The position numbers and the translations under genes were made by a program. This document shows positions 37,028 to 48,150 of a stretch of 64,000 nucleotides of DNA, piece by piece. The DNA comes from Cryptomeria japonica (Eukaryota > Streptophyta > Pinopsida > Cupressales > Cupressaceae): positions 143,627,349 through 143,691,348 of the forward strand of contig NC_081410.1 in the NCBI RefSeq assembly GCF_030272615.1, in the 5' to 3' direction. The notes beneath the pieces are model-generated. The model did no database searches, was not told where the DNA came from, and saw only the letters and a program-made list of their open reading frames with translations. The first letter of the stretch is position 1; the number at the start of each line of letters is the position of its first letter.

Positions 37028-37619
37028 GTGCTTTCTGTTTTGCAATTTTAATTTTTCTAAGATTCGGGTTTTCGGATTTTATACTTAGGGTTTCAGATCT
37101 GGTTTATTTTCGGCTAACCCTTGCAGATCTAGCTAACCTGGTTTGTGCAGCTTGCTTTGGAGGCAAAAACATTTTTGTTGAAGGCCCCTTTTCACAAAAG
37201 TCTTTTTGGGTTTTCTAAAATTTACCTAACTTGTGTGCTTGCAAGAAGGGGTTATCATTTGAAACAACCCAAACTACTAACAAATTTTGTTGCAGGGCCT
37301 TGGCAAGGGTTTTTGAATTTTTGTTGTGTGCCTTGTTTTCATAGACTAGCAAACACTTCCATTGGTGCACTAAAATTGAATCATTGTCTTTTGTGTCTTG
37401 AGCAATAGGCTCTTTTTGTTTGATCTTTAGAGGGTCTGTCTTCCCGTGTGGTCATTAGGACTACTAGTGAGAAGAGAACGACCCAAGTGGTAGCGAGGAA
37501 AACCCACCTCATCCAAACCACTATAATCAAATGTATTCATGGTGAAAACTATGAATAACGTGTGTTGATTAGTTCATACCGACACTATGTCTCCCCATAA
37601 ACCCGTTTGATCAAATTTA

Positions 37620-37992
37620 TTTGATCATTTGTAGGGCGTAACCCCTACCGGCTGGGAGCCTTCTGTATTTACAGAGCTGAAAGTGCCGCATGTATGGCCA
37701 CACGAGCGGATGCCCTTACTAGCACCTCTTTGTTTTAGATGCCCAAATCCTTCTAGTTGTTGAGGCAGGAGGTCGGACCTCTGGTAGCGGCCCACACACA
37801 TACGGTTCTTAGTAGAGATACAAAGTTCGCCATGGGGAGTTTTCATGGGGACTGATACTTGGCTGACCCGAGAAGTGAGTGCCGAGGGTGGAGCCAGTGA
37901 GGTCAAGCATCTAAGTATCCGCTCTGAATAGCGTAGCCTCGGGGGTAAAACCCTATGTGGGATCAACAACTATTGTCTTGGCCAGCCCTAAG
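37620..37992 (+). promoter_or_regulatory. Conserved block in the leader of element B
   Basis: This non-coding block is recognisable in the old gypsy relic at 3150-3450, and holds a small perfect hairpin AGGTC-G-GACCT present in both. Conservation between strongly diverged elements, outside coding sequence, suggests an RNA function such as dimerisation, packaging or leader translation. That is inference. Confidence 0.55.
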
Positions 37993-38229
37993 ATTTGTGC
38001 TTGTCTTATGCTAAACACTCAAACATTCAAGACAAAACAGCAAAACATTGTGTCTTTTATGTCTTCAAGTGTATGCAAAAACTTTTTACATCAAACAACA
38101 CACTTTTGGAGTCTAAACAGTTTGCAAACATTGAGTCATCAACATTGTGTCCTCTTGTCACGAAAAACAGTCAAAAAATCAGATTTGGTCACAACAAAAC
38201 AACTTCACAGATAGGAAAAATTGCACTAA

Positions 38230-38400
38230 GGTTACAGAAACGCGTCTATGTCTGTTCAAACCACGTCTGCGTCAGATAAGCACGTCTGTGAAGTACAAAA
38301 TAGCGTCTGTGTTTTTATCAGCGTCTGTGTCAAACAGAGAGGCGTCTGTGTCTGGGAAACGCGTCTGTGAAGTATACAGAGGCGTCTGTGTCAGGATTTG
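38230..38400 (+). repeat. CGCGTCTGTG repeat cluster 2 in the leader of element B
   Basis: Eight further copies of the motif (gcgtctgtgt, acgtctgcg and similar), same strand as cluster 1, about 490-650 bases upstream of the gag start. Confidence 0.9.
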
Positions 38401-38883
38401 AAAACTTTAACAATCAAGCAAACAAAGAAAATCAGTTTCGGCATACTTGAGCTTCTTAGGTTGTCTCTTCAGGTTTCATCTAGCAGTCAGCCTGTTCTAA
38501 GGTCTCATACAGTCCATTATTGCTTTACACCTTACATTACATTCACATTTGTCTAAACTTGAGTCAAAAGGTCACTTTCTTGTCCTCATCATACTTTGTC
38601 AACACACTACATACTACTACACTTTGCTAAGTGGTCCCTCATCAAGGTTTCTTACCTTTGGGTCTCATTTGGTTTTACTTAGAGTCAAGGTCAGCTTACC
38701 TCATCAAGAGAAACTATCCTCTCTTTGGAAGTCACACCTACTCTACTACTTACATACTTGGTCTTACACTTTGGACATTGCAAGTACACCCCAAGATTCA
38801 TTTACGTTCCATACAACTCTTGGTCTTCCATACTCTTGTCATTTTTCATCTAGTTTCTCACATCTTGGTCTAACACCTAGTTC

Positions 38884-41800
38884 ATGGTTGAAACCCGCCT
38901 TCAAAAATCTAGGAGAATAGCTAAAGAAGCTCAAGAATCCGTAAACATGAGTTCTTATGAGTATGACAATGATCTATTCTACAATCCTGAGCACACTACA
39001 TTACCAGACATGAATGTTTATAGACACAATCCAAATGTGGAAAGCGCAAACACTATAAACAACAATGCTACACAAAATGACACAGTGGACAACTCTTCAA
39101 TACTATCAGCAGACATAGAAGAGTCCATAATGAATCCTCAATTCAATAGATTGGTTGAAGAGATAATGAGGAGAGATCGACAATACTTTCTAAACATGAT
39201 GGCACATAGTGGAGCTAAAATACCACATGATTTTGACTTATCTCAACTTATGGAAAGTCGACCCTCACAACAAACTCAACCCAACATGGATCAAAGGAGA
39301 CCAAACAGTGGAGGAAATAGAGGACCAAATAATATGATGCCGGAGTCACCATCAGCTTTGCTTCAAAAGCCAGCAATCCCACATACACAAGCTCAAACAT
39401 ATGATACTTACACTCAAGGACCATCATGGAGGCCTTATGCTCAATCACATGCTCAAGGTATGAATCAATCAAAACAAGTGGATACTCAAGGACATCCTCA
39501 AAATTTTGACACAAGGAGACCTCATGTCAAAATTGGGGGCAACACAATGGAAAATGAAAGGCCTATTGAATATGGTTTATACACACAAAACAGATATGGG
39601 GTCCCTCAACAAGAAGTTATGCCAAGTGCTCCATACATGTCGCAACAATATAGACCTCCATATGGACATGTCTACGATCAGTATCATCCATACATGCAAC
39701 AAGCTCCTCCTCAAATGGGCGTTTCAAACATGGGGTATGCTACAAGAAATCAATCTCCTCCCAAGAATAATTTGGAGCAACAAATTAGAGATCTACAAAA
39801 GAAAATGGAGGACATGAGTACATCAAAACCTACATACACTATGAGAGATATATGTCCTTATCCCTTTGATAAGAGCATTCCAATGCCTCCATTTCCTCCA
39901 CACTTTGTAACGCCAAAATTTGACAAATATAGAGGGAGAGGAGACCCCAAGGCACACATAAGACAATTCTTCACAGCTTGCATTGAGGTAGCGGCAGAAG
40001 AAACATACTTGATGAGGTTATTCCCACAGAGCTTAGGCGATCAAGCTATGGAATGGTTTTCTCAATTACCTCCTGGTATTAAGTCATGGGGCGACCTAGC
40101 AGAGGCATTCATTCAGCATTTCTCTTACAACATTGAAACAGATGTCTCAGTTACTACCTTGTGCAATACTAAACAAAAGGAAGGAGAATCTTTCGCAACA
40201 TTTTTACAAAGATGGAGAAACTTAGCTAGCAGATGCTCTTGCGAAATCCCACAGAAACAAATGGTAGAAATGTTCACACAAAATGTTAATAAGGCTATTG
40301 GCTATGATCTAAGAAAATCTTGTTTGTCTACATTCAAGGATGTCATTGAAAAGGGCCTAGCAACAGAAAAGGTCTTAATTGAACAAGGAGTTATCAAACT
40401 ATTCAAAGAAAACAAAGAGGACTTCAAAGGAAAGGACAAACCAAAATTTTGGAACAAGAACAAGAACACAATTAATGATGGTGTTGTTGATGCTAATACA
40501 GTGAGACCAAAGTTCGTCCTTTCTGGATCAAGTTCTACCTACAATCAGGTGAACAACCAAACAACTTCTAAACCTCGAAGAAAGTACACCCCATTGGGGG
40601 AACCACTTGAATCAGTATTCAAAAAGCTTGTAGCAAACAAAGTAATTACAGTTCCAGATTTTCCTCCTTATGAACCAAAGGTAAAACCAAATTGGTGGAA
40701 TGATGAGGAGTTTTGTGAGTTTCATAAGAGCAAGGGTCACAAGACAAGTAATTGCCATCGATTGAAAAACATTGTGCAAGATCTCATTGACAGAGGAGAT
40801 ATAGAGATTGAGGGGCATTCATCTAATCAAGAACATGAGGTGTTTAAGGAACCATTCCCAAAACATGACAAAGGAAAAGGCAAAGTCACAGATGATCAAG
40901 CCAATTACACTAGAGCACCTTACAATTATGATTCTACTATCAATCACATCTCAATGGACAATCATATCTCTACTATTACTATCAAGAACAAAAATCCTAA
41001 GAATCCTTCTCAGAGACCCAAAATTGTCCTAAAAGGTGTGGGATCTTCGTCCGAATCTACCTCTGAATGTCATGTTACAACCCGTCGAGGTAAGATTACA
41101 TTGCCAGGTGCCTCCACTAAGAATACCAATCTTTCATCAACCAAGCCTGAGTACGACCTTGTAGAACAACTAGGGAAGACACCTGCACTCATCTCTATTC
41201 TTGAGCTCTTACGTATATCTCCTGCACATAAAGCTATCCTTGACAAAATCTTGAGAGATACTGCCGTCCCTACTGATCTGAACGTGGACCAGTTTCAAGC
41301 CATGGTGGGATACCTTTCCGTTCCACATTCCCTTACATTCACAGAAGTCGATGACGCCTCCGTAAGTCAGCCACACAATGCACCTTTACACATTGAAGCC
41401 TTCATACATAAACATCGAATAAAGCGAGTCCTGATAGATGGAGGAGCAGGTCTTAATATTTGTACATTGAGCACCATCAGACAATTGGGATATTCTGACA
41501 AAGCTGTGAATTCTACAAACCAAATCACCATTAAGGCTTATGATGATGAAGAGCGCTCGTCCAAAGGCACGGTCACCTTACCACTAAGAATAGGGCCAGT
41601 CACAAAGGATGTGGTGTGTCAAGTCCTAGATCTAGATCTCACGTATAACATATTGCTAGGACGTCCGTGGATTCATGAAATGAGGGCAGTTCCATCAACA
41701 TACCATCAATGCATAAAGTTCCCTCACAATGGAGTCGAGGTAACGGTCAATGGTGATCCAAATCCATTCATATATTGTAATAACTTGAGATCACATACTG

Positions 41801-43326
41801 AGACTATCATCCCCAGCAATCGTGAGGCTACTCCTTCTTCAGCATATATTGATCCTGAGTCATTAAAGCCCTCGACATCCAAACAAGGTGAACTTAGAGC
41901 CAAGTTTCAAGACAAAGGCATGGGAGAATACACTTTGAATCAGACAATGTTTTTACGACAAGTCAGGAGCTCTCCCAAGGAATATGGGAGGCCACATCCT
42001 AACAAGCAAATCTCTATCATGATGCTCAAATGGGATCCTACCATCTTTCAAAAATGGGGTGAACTAGAAGAAGAAAATTTATATAAAATGCTCTATAAGG
42101 ACGTTGAAGAGGACACACATGATCAGATTATTATACCCTGTGAGAACTATGGCAAAGGCTTCAAAATTTTGCAAAGATTCGGGTATGATGGAAAAAGCCC
42201 TCTCGGACTACGCAAAGAAGGTGTCATGGAGCCCTTACAACCTGAGCTAACTACAAGAAGAGAACACTCCAAGGGGCTTGGTTTTCTGAATCCCAGACTA
42301 CAACATAAAAGAACAAAAGAGGTATGGCGAATTAAAGTTGTCGAAGTTCAACAAGAGGATTACTATTCCACAGACTCCAATGAGTGGGAATGGGGTTCAG
42401 ACAAATCCTCCAGTGACTATGAGCTCACTGAAACATTCAGAGAGCCAGATGAACCCACAGAGGAGGAGGAATTTTACAAAAAGTTCAGAGTTGGTCAAGA
42501 ACCAACCCATAAGGATCCCGCACAAGCTTCGTTTCAAGGTCCTAGGTCAAAATCACATAGGATGAGGACACCTGTCCCAGAAGGCTCTACTAGTGATGAC
42601 AATTTGGATTCGCTCACGATCGAAACGGATGAGGAGAGTGCCATCGATGACCTCGACGATTGCCTTGACATACCTGAATATAACCACATCTTCACTATTA
42701 GTCCTGCAAACTCTGAAAACACTAATGACCTTCCCCTTGTTCACCCCCAACTCATTGACTGGGATCATGAAGGACCAGCACAATTTGATACATTTCAAAA
42801 TGATGAAGCTATTATCGACTACCTTGGCATTCGAGATGATCTTCCCCCTGGAGACCACAAAGCAGGATACGCCATAGAGCTCAACAACATAGCATACTTT
42901 GGTGAAGGTGTCAGGCCTTCTAGTCGCAAAAATGTGAAAATAAAAACAAAACGAGGGTCTTATGGCGAAAACCACACTGTGGCGCTATCTGACCCCAAAA
43001 AAGTAAAAAGAAAGGACGTATCTGAGGGTGAAAACCTCTCTGAGGCACCCGAAGATGGAAGGCTCGACATTCTCCCAGCATCATACGAGGAAAAATCATC
43101 CATGTTGGTAGAGGAGACTATAAAGACAAACATTGGTACAGCAGAGGTTCCACACAACATATTTTTGGCTCAATCATTGACAGAGGCCGAGAGAGCAAAA
43201 TTCATAAGCTTCCTTAAGGGACGACAAATCAACTTCGCATGGTCTTACGCGGATATGCCTGGGCTAGACCCGGATTTGGTGATGCATCATTTAACAGTCA
43301 AACCGGGGGCAAAACCAGTAAAGTAG
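38884..43326 (+). CDS. Gag-protease polyprotein of element B
   Basis: An open frame of 1,480 codons starting at ATG (MVETRLQKSRRIAK). Residues 1-320 are polar and Gln/Pro-rich; about 340-530 is the gag capsid-like core ('DQAMEWFSQLPPGIKSWGDL', 'ESFATFLQRWRNLASRC'). A Cys/His segment ('CEFHKSKGHKTSNCHRL', about 615-635) may be a divergent zinc knuckle. The protease is at about 850-950 ('KRVLIDGGAGLNIC', 'LLGRPWIHEMRAVPS'), then a G-patch-like segment ('FGYDGKSPLGLRKEGVMEPL') and an acidic linker. It ends at TAG 43324-43326, where element A has Gln in the same conserved context, so the stop is probably a CAG-to-TAG mutation rather than a natural gag-pol border. Confidence 0.9.
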   Translation: MVETRLQKSRRIAKEAQESVNMSSYEYDNDLFYNPEHTTLPDMNVYRHNPNVESANTINNNATQNDTVDNSSILSADIEESIMNPQFNRLVEEIMRRDRQYFLNMMAHSGAKIPHDFDLSQLMESRPSQQTQPNMDQRRPNSGGNRGPNNMMPESPSALLQKPAIPHTQAQTYDTYTQGPSWRPYAQSHAQGMNQSKQVDTQGHPQNFDTRRPHVKIGGNTMENERPIEYGLYTQNRYGVPQQEVMPSAPYMSQQYRPPYGHVYDQYHPYMQQAPPQMGVSNMGYATRNQSPPKNNLEQQIRDLQKKMEDMSTSKPTYTMRDICPYPFDKSIPMPPFPPHFVTPKFDKYRGRGDPKAHIRQFFTACIEVAAEETYLMRLFPQSLGDQAMEWFSQLPPGIKSWGDLAEAFIQHFSYNIETDVSVTTLCNTKQKEGESFATFLQRWRNLASRCSCEIPQKQMVEMFTQNVNKAIGYDLRKSCLSTFKDVIEKGLATEKVLIEQGVIKLFKENKEDFKGKDKPKFWNKNKNTINDGVVDANTVRPKFVLSGSSSTYNQVNNQTTSKPRRKYTPLGEPLESVFKKLVANKVITVPDFPPYEPKVKPNWWNDEEFCEFHKSKGHKTSNCHRLKNIVQDLIDRGDIEIEGHSSNQEHEVFKEPFPKHDKGKGKVTDDQANYTRAPYNYDSTINHISMDNHISTITIKNKNPKNPSQRPKIVLKGVGSSSESTSECHVTTRRGKITLPGASTKNTNLSSTKPEYDLVEQLGKTPALISILELLRISPAHKAILDKILRDTAVPTDLNVDQFQAMVGYLSVPHSLTFTEVDDASVSQPHNAPLHIEAFIHKHRIKRVLIDGGAGLNICTLSTIRQLGYSDKAVNSTNQITIKAYDDEERSSKGTVTLPLRIGPVTKDVVCQVLDLDLTYNILLGRPWIHEMRAVPSTYHQCIKFPHNGVEVTVNGDPNPFIYCNNLRSHTETIIPSNREATPSSAYIDPESLKPSTSKQGELRAKFQDKGMGEYTLNQTMFLRQVRSSPKEYGRPHPNKQISIMMLKWDPTIFQKWGELEEENLYKMLYKDVEEDTHDQIIIPCENYGKGFKILQRFGYDGKSPLGLRKEGVMEPLQPELTTRREHSKGLGFLNPRLQHKRTKEVWRIKVVEVQQEDYYSTDSNEWEWGSDKSSSDYELTETFREPDEPTEEEEFYKKFRVGQEPTHKDPAQASFQGPRSKSHRMRTPVPEGSTSDDNLDSLTIETDEESAIDDLDDCLDIPEYNHIFTISPANSENTNDLPLVHPQLIDWDHEGPAQFDTFQNDEAIIDYLGIRDDLPPGDHKAGYAIELNNIAYFGEGVRPSSRKNVKIKTKRGSYGENHTVALSDPKKVKRKDVSEGENLSEAPEDGRLDILPASYEEKSSMLVEETIKTNIGTAEVPHNIFLAQSLTEAERAKFISFLKGRQINFAWSYADMPGLDPDLVMHHLTVKPGAKPVK

Positions 43327-45264
43327 AAATTAAGGAAAATGCATCCACAAGTGGCATTGCTAGTCAAGGCAGAGCTAGAGAAATTATTGGATGTCGGATT
43401 CATACGCCCAATTGATTATCCTGAATGGATTTCCAATTTAGTACCTGTCAGCAAATCGGATCGCAGCATCCGAATATGTACAGACTTCAGAGATATCAAC
43501 AAGGCTTGTCCAAAGGACGATTTCCCATTACCAAACATTGACTTGATTGTTGACCTCACAGCAGGCCATGAAATGTTATCTTTAATGGACGGATTTTCTG
43601 GATATAATCAGATCAGGATTGCACCTGAAGATCAACATAAAACATCATTCACTTGTCCATGGGGAACCTTCTGTTGGAATGTCATGCCCTTTGGGCTGAA
43701 AAATGCAGGCGCCACTTATCAAAGAGCGATGACCACTATTTTTCATGATCTCATGCACATAACCGTGGAAGATTATGTTGACGATCTTTTGGGAAAATCA
43801 ATAGACAGAGGCACACACTTGGACATACTTTCAGTTGTCTTTGATTGGCTGGAAAAATACAAGGTAAGGTTAAATCCTAAGAAATGTGTCTTTGGAGTAA
43901 CCTCCGGGAAGCTCCTAGGATTCATTGTGTCTAAAAGAGGAATAGAAGCTGATCCAGCAAAAGTCAAGGCTATCTTGGACATGCCGCCACCCAAGAATAT
44001 CAGTCAACTTCGATCTTTACAAGGGAGACTCCAGTCCATATGAAGATTCCTAGCACAACTTGCAGATAAGTGTAATCCTTTCCAGCACCTGCTACACAAA
44101 AACATCAAGTTCAAATGGGATGAAAACTGTCAACAGGCTTTTCAGGCGCTCAAAGACTATCTTTTGAACCCGCCAGTTTTGATGCCACCGATTCCAAATC
44201 AACCATTGCTACTTTACATATCAGCTACTCCGACAGCACTGGGGGTACTCCTAGCACAACAAATACCTGACGGTAAGGAAAAAACAGTCTACTATATCAG
44301 TCGCACATTGGTGGGATATGAGCTAAACTACACACCAATCGAGCGTGCATGTCTCGCTGTGGTCTTTGCTTCACAAAAATTATGACATTGAATGCTCACT
44401 CACAAGACTAAGTTGATTGCCAGAATTGATCCACTAAAATATCTTCTCAACAAAGCTACACTTACTAGGCGGCTGGCCAAGTGGGTAATGATTTTGAGTG
44501 AATTCGACATTGAATACGTGGACAGAAAAGCTATAAAAGGACAAGCAATTGCAGATCAACTGGCAAATGCTCCCATGATAGATGATGCTCCTCTACAGTC
44601 AGAATTTCCAGATGAGTCCATTCTAACAATATCACCTGCAAAGCCATGGCAATTATATTTTGACGGCTCATACACACAACACGGGGCAGGAGCGGGTATA
44701 CTCTTTATAACTCCCCAAGGCGATTCTATACCAAAGTCATACCGCTTATCATTTCCTTGCACTAACAATATAGCGGAATACGAGGCATTAACAACTGGGT
44801 TAAGAATTGCAGTTCAATGGAAGATCCAAGAACTTCGTGTTTTTGGGGATTCTCAACTTGTCATCCGTCAAGCAACTGATGATTATCAAACAAAAGATGA
44901 AAAGCTAATGCCTTACAAACAACTGGTAGATGATCTGAAACAGCACTTTGCAAAGATAGAGTTTGAGCAGATACCAAGAGAACAGAATCGCGCTGCTGAT
45001 GCCATGGCTACAATTGCTTCGCTCATTGATCTACCGCAAAATGAGACCTGCTATGAGTTCCTAGTAGACAACCTGCTGATTTCGTCATATGAGATCACTC
45101 CTACGGAAATGATATGTGTTGTTGGTCCTGAATCCCAGTTATATGGTCCCATATTCACATACCTTCGCGACAATATCTTACCTCCCGATCTATCGAACAA
45201 TCAACGCCGCACTTTCATTCGCCAATCCTCTCGATACGTCATTTTAGCAGATATCCTATACTGA
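43327..45264 (+). pseudogene. RT, RNase H and aRH of element B
   Basis: RT motifs are complete: 'RICTDFRDINKACPKDDFPL', 'MDGFSGYNQIRIAPED', 'MPFGLKNAGATYQRA' and the intact catalytic box YVDD (43774-43785). RNase H follows ('VYYISRTLVGYELNYTPIE') and then the additional RNase H ('WQLYFDGSYTQHGAGAGI', 'NNIAEYEALTTG', 'FGDSQLVIRQ'). In-frame stops: TGA 44041-44043, two TGA near 44383-44391, TGA 45262-45264. Three of these stand where Arg (CGA) is expected from element A or the family. Confidence 0.9.
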
Positions 45265-46392
45265 TGAGGTCTAGATGGCACCCTTCTTAGATGTTTAGAG
45301 AGTGATGAAGCTCAGATTGCGTTACGAGAAGTGCATGAAGGGATATGTGGTCCGCATACTAGTGGTCCTACCTTGGCCAAGAAACTCATCAGGACTGGAT
45401 ACTACTGGCCTACTATGGAAAAAGATGCATATCAGTTTGTCAAGAAGTGTAAGCAATGTCAAATTCATGGAGACCTCATACATGCACCAGCACAGGAACT
45501 ACAACCACTTGCATCTCCTTGGCCCTTTTGTCAGTGGGGACTCGATCTCATAGGCAAGATTCACCCTCCTTCCAACGGTCATAAATTCATTATCACAGCC
45601 ACAGAGTATTTTACAAAGTGGATTGAAGTCGTGCCTCTCACACAAGTTACTAGGAAACAAAGCGCTACCTTCATCCTGAACTACATCATTTGCCGATACG
45701 GGATTCCTACTTCCATTATTACTGATAACGGGCGTCCCTTCAAAAATCAGGATGTTCGTGAACACTGTGAGCGCTTCCATATCTCCCATCGTTTCTCCAC
45801 ACCATATTACCCCCAAGGTAATGGCCAAGCTGAGGCGTCTAATAAAACAATTCTCAAAATCCTTAAAAAGACAGTCGACGACGCTGGCCGTAACTGGCAT
45901 ATCCAACTCAATCCTGCACTCTGGGCCTATCGCACAAGTGTCCGCACACCTACAGGAGCTACACCCTACTCACTTGTCTACGGCTCTGAGGCCATCTTTC
46001 CTATTGAGGTCGAGCTACCTTCTTTACGGGTCTCCTTGAGAAACATAATCAACGATGAAGACTACAAGGTCTCTCGCTTACAAGAACTAGAACTGCTGGA
46101 GGAACGAAGGCACACTGCTTTTAATCATCTCAAGGCTTACCAACAACGAATGAGTCGCAGTTATAATCACAAAGTTAAGCCTCGCACATTTGAGGTAGGT
46201 GACTTAGTACTCAGAGAGAACCCCAAGAATCAACAAGACAGAGATAAGAAGGGCAAGTTCGAACCAAACTGGCTTGGTCCTTACATCATCACAGCGGTAT
46301 ATGGATCTGGGGCATATCAGCTCTCAACTACAGAAGGTGAACCCTTAGAGGATCCTATCAATAGCATGCACCTTCGCAGGTTCTACACATAA
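45265..46392 (+). CDS. Integrase of element B
   Basis: The zinc finger ('VHEGICGPH' and 'CKQCQ'), catalytic core ('GLDLIGKIHPPS', 'IITDNGRPFKN', 'QAEASNKTI' giving D, D, E) and C-terminal DNA-binding part ('FEVGDLVLRENPKN', 'PNWLGPYIITAVYGSGAY') are all present and open to the TAA at 46390-46392. It would insert element DNA into the genome. It is the downstream part of pol, cut off from RT by the TGA at 45262. Confidence 0.9.
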
Positions 46393-48150
46393 GCTCTTCG
46401 GAACATCCTAATTCAAAAATACAAAAAAAAATTATTAAACAAAAAAATCGTTACTTGGTGAAAACCTGGCAAACAAGCGCCTTGTGACACAAAAAACATT
46501 GAAAAATTGAAAAAAGTAAAGAGAAATAATTTCGTCCAACGGTGAAAACCACTTCGGTGGCTCCCTGGGCAAGTACCATGGTGAAAACTGGGTTCCCAGC
46601 GCCATGCGTAGAGACTTTGCTCCTCTCTCCTTCAGGATTCTCTTTCATCTTTCACTTTGCACACACTCACAACCTATTCGTTCACAATAAACTTACCTAT
46701 TCCCATCATGGCTTGTTATTGATCTACCTAAGATTGGTTAGCCATCCATAACCCTCCCTTTTCACTCCCTTTCCATCCATAATAAATCAGATCCTATCTG
46801 TGGCTAAGGCAAAATCCTACATCTAGTGATGGGTGTGGAACTGAGAACATCACATGTTTCGAGGAGTACAGTTTCTTTCAGCTTCCTTCAAGTCTATCCG
46901 CGCACAATCCGCAATAAAGCAAAATTTTGCATTGCCAGTCCACAATAAAGTTCATCTTCTCCACAATAAAGTATCGATTTCATGGATTCAGTCAGTTTCA
47001 AATGAGACACAGCAGCAACAATGAGCTTCAACAAAATCAAATCTTTCAACAGACTCAGACTACATATGGTTCAGTGCTATCTATCCTTTTTGTGAAAGTG
47101 AACATTGTGACCACAATCGAATAAGACTTAAACAAGTGACAAGAGACACTAAACTTGAGGACTACAGTGGATGTTGGTGTCGAGTCTTGGTTTTCTTTTG
47201 ATTTTATCTTTTTTGGTGACATGTCTTTTAGCTTTTCCAGGATGTCTTTGACTAGAGATTCTATCTCCAGGATGTCTTTGACTAGAAAGGCGAGGATGGG
47301 GTATCGTCACCTATTTGCATTTGCTGTCTGTGGATTGTCTCTTAGTAATGCTATGACTTGTCCAAGGATATGAGGACACTGTGAGTCTAGTATGAACTGG
47401 GGCATTCCTTGTTTGTGACTGTCTTATCTCCATGCAAACGGGTACAATGACTTTCTGGGTCGAACATATGCCTCGATTGTCATAACCTACTTGCCATAAT
47501 AAGCCCAATGATGATAACGCACAAGAAGCTCTTTCACGTTCATATCTTTTGTCTTCCATCCCCCTTTCTTGATTGACTTCCATTGTCCTTCTCGAGTCCG
47601 CGTAGCCTGCTATCACATGACTGAGTATGATGACACACCAAAAACATTTGCATTTCATATAGTTACACCTGCATCACCACATATAAGCATTTCATACATA
47701 CATATAGATATCACAACTGCATCACATCCTGCACACAACACCTGTTAGCACAATTAACATCTGCATTATCATATTCATCTACATTACATACATTCACATT
47801 TGCATCATGCATCACATATACAACATAAAAGAACAAAAATATATTGCATTGCATCATATAAGCATCCATATCATAAAACATGCATCACATAAGAACATCT
47901 AATCACATAAGGTACACATGCATATAGCTGCCGCAAAAATGGATCATCTCTCATATATAATCAAAAGTGTCATGATACAATGATGTCAAAAGAATCATAT
48001 GGCTACAAAATCACCCGCAGGTGTCTACAATACAAAAATGGTACATATACTGATACAAAGAGGAGCCCTCTATGGCTATGATGAACTCCCTCCCTCGGAG
48101 CCGCCTGGCCTCGACAGAGTCTGAGCTCTAGATGATCCCACTCCAGGATC
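46393..48150. other. Convergent non-coding region of element B
   Basis: The block at 46480-46640 ('cggtgaaaaccacttcggtg', 'gggcaagtaccatggtgaaa') resembles sequence I have often seen just after plant gypsy pol genes. 47650-47990 is rich in degenerate 'catca/catata' repeats. No coding region seen. The 3' ends of gag-pol and of the antisense PMD gene meet here. Confidence 0.55.

Noticed and set aside
36809-37045. Minus-strand frame with repeated TQTRL peptide
   Set aside because: By-product of the CGCGTCTGTG repeats; a similar peptide arises on the plus strand in the PMD intron (50511-50738). No gene context.
43324-43326. Programmed readthrough stop between gag-protease and RT in element B
   Set aside because: The stop lies inside a conserved stretch just before RT where element A has Gln, and further stops occur in pol; mutation is simpler.
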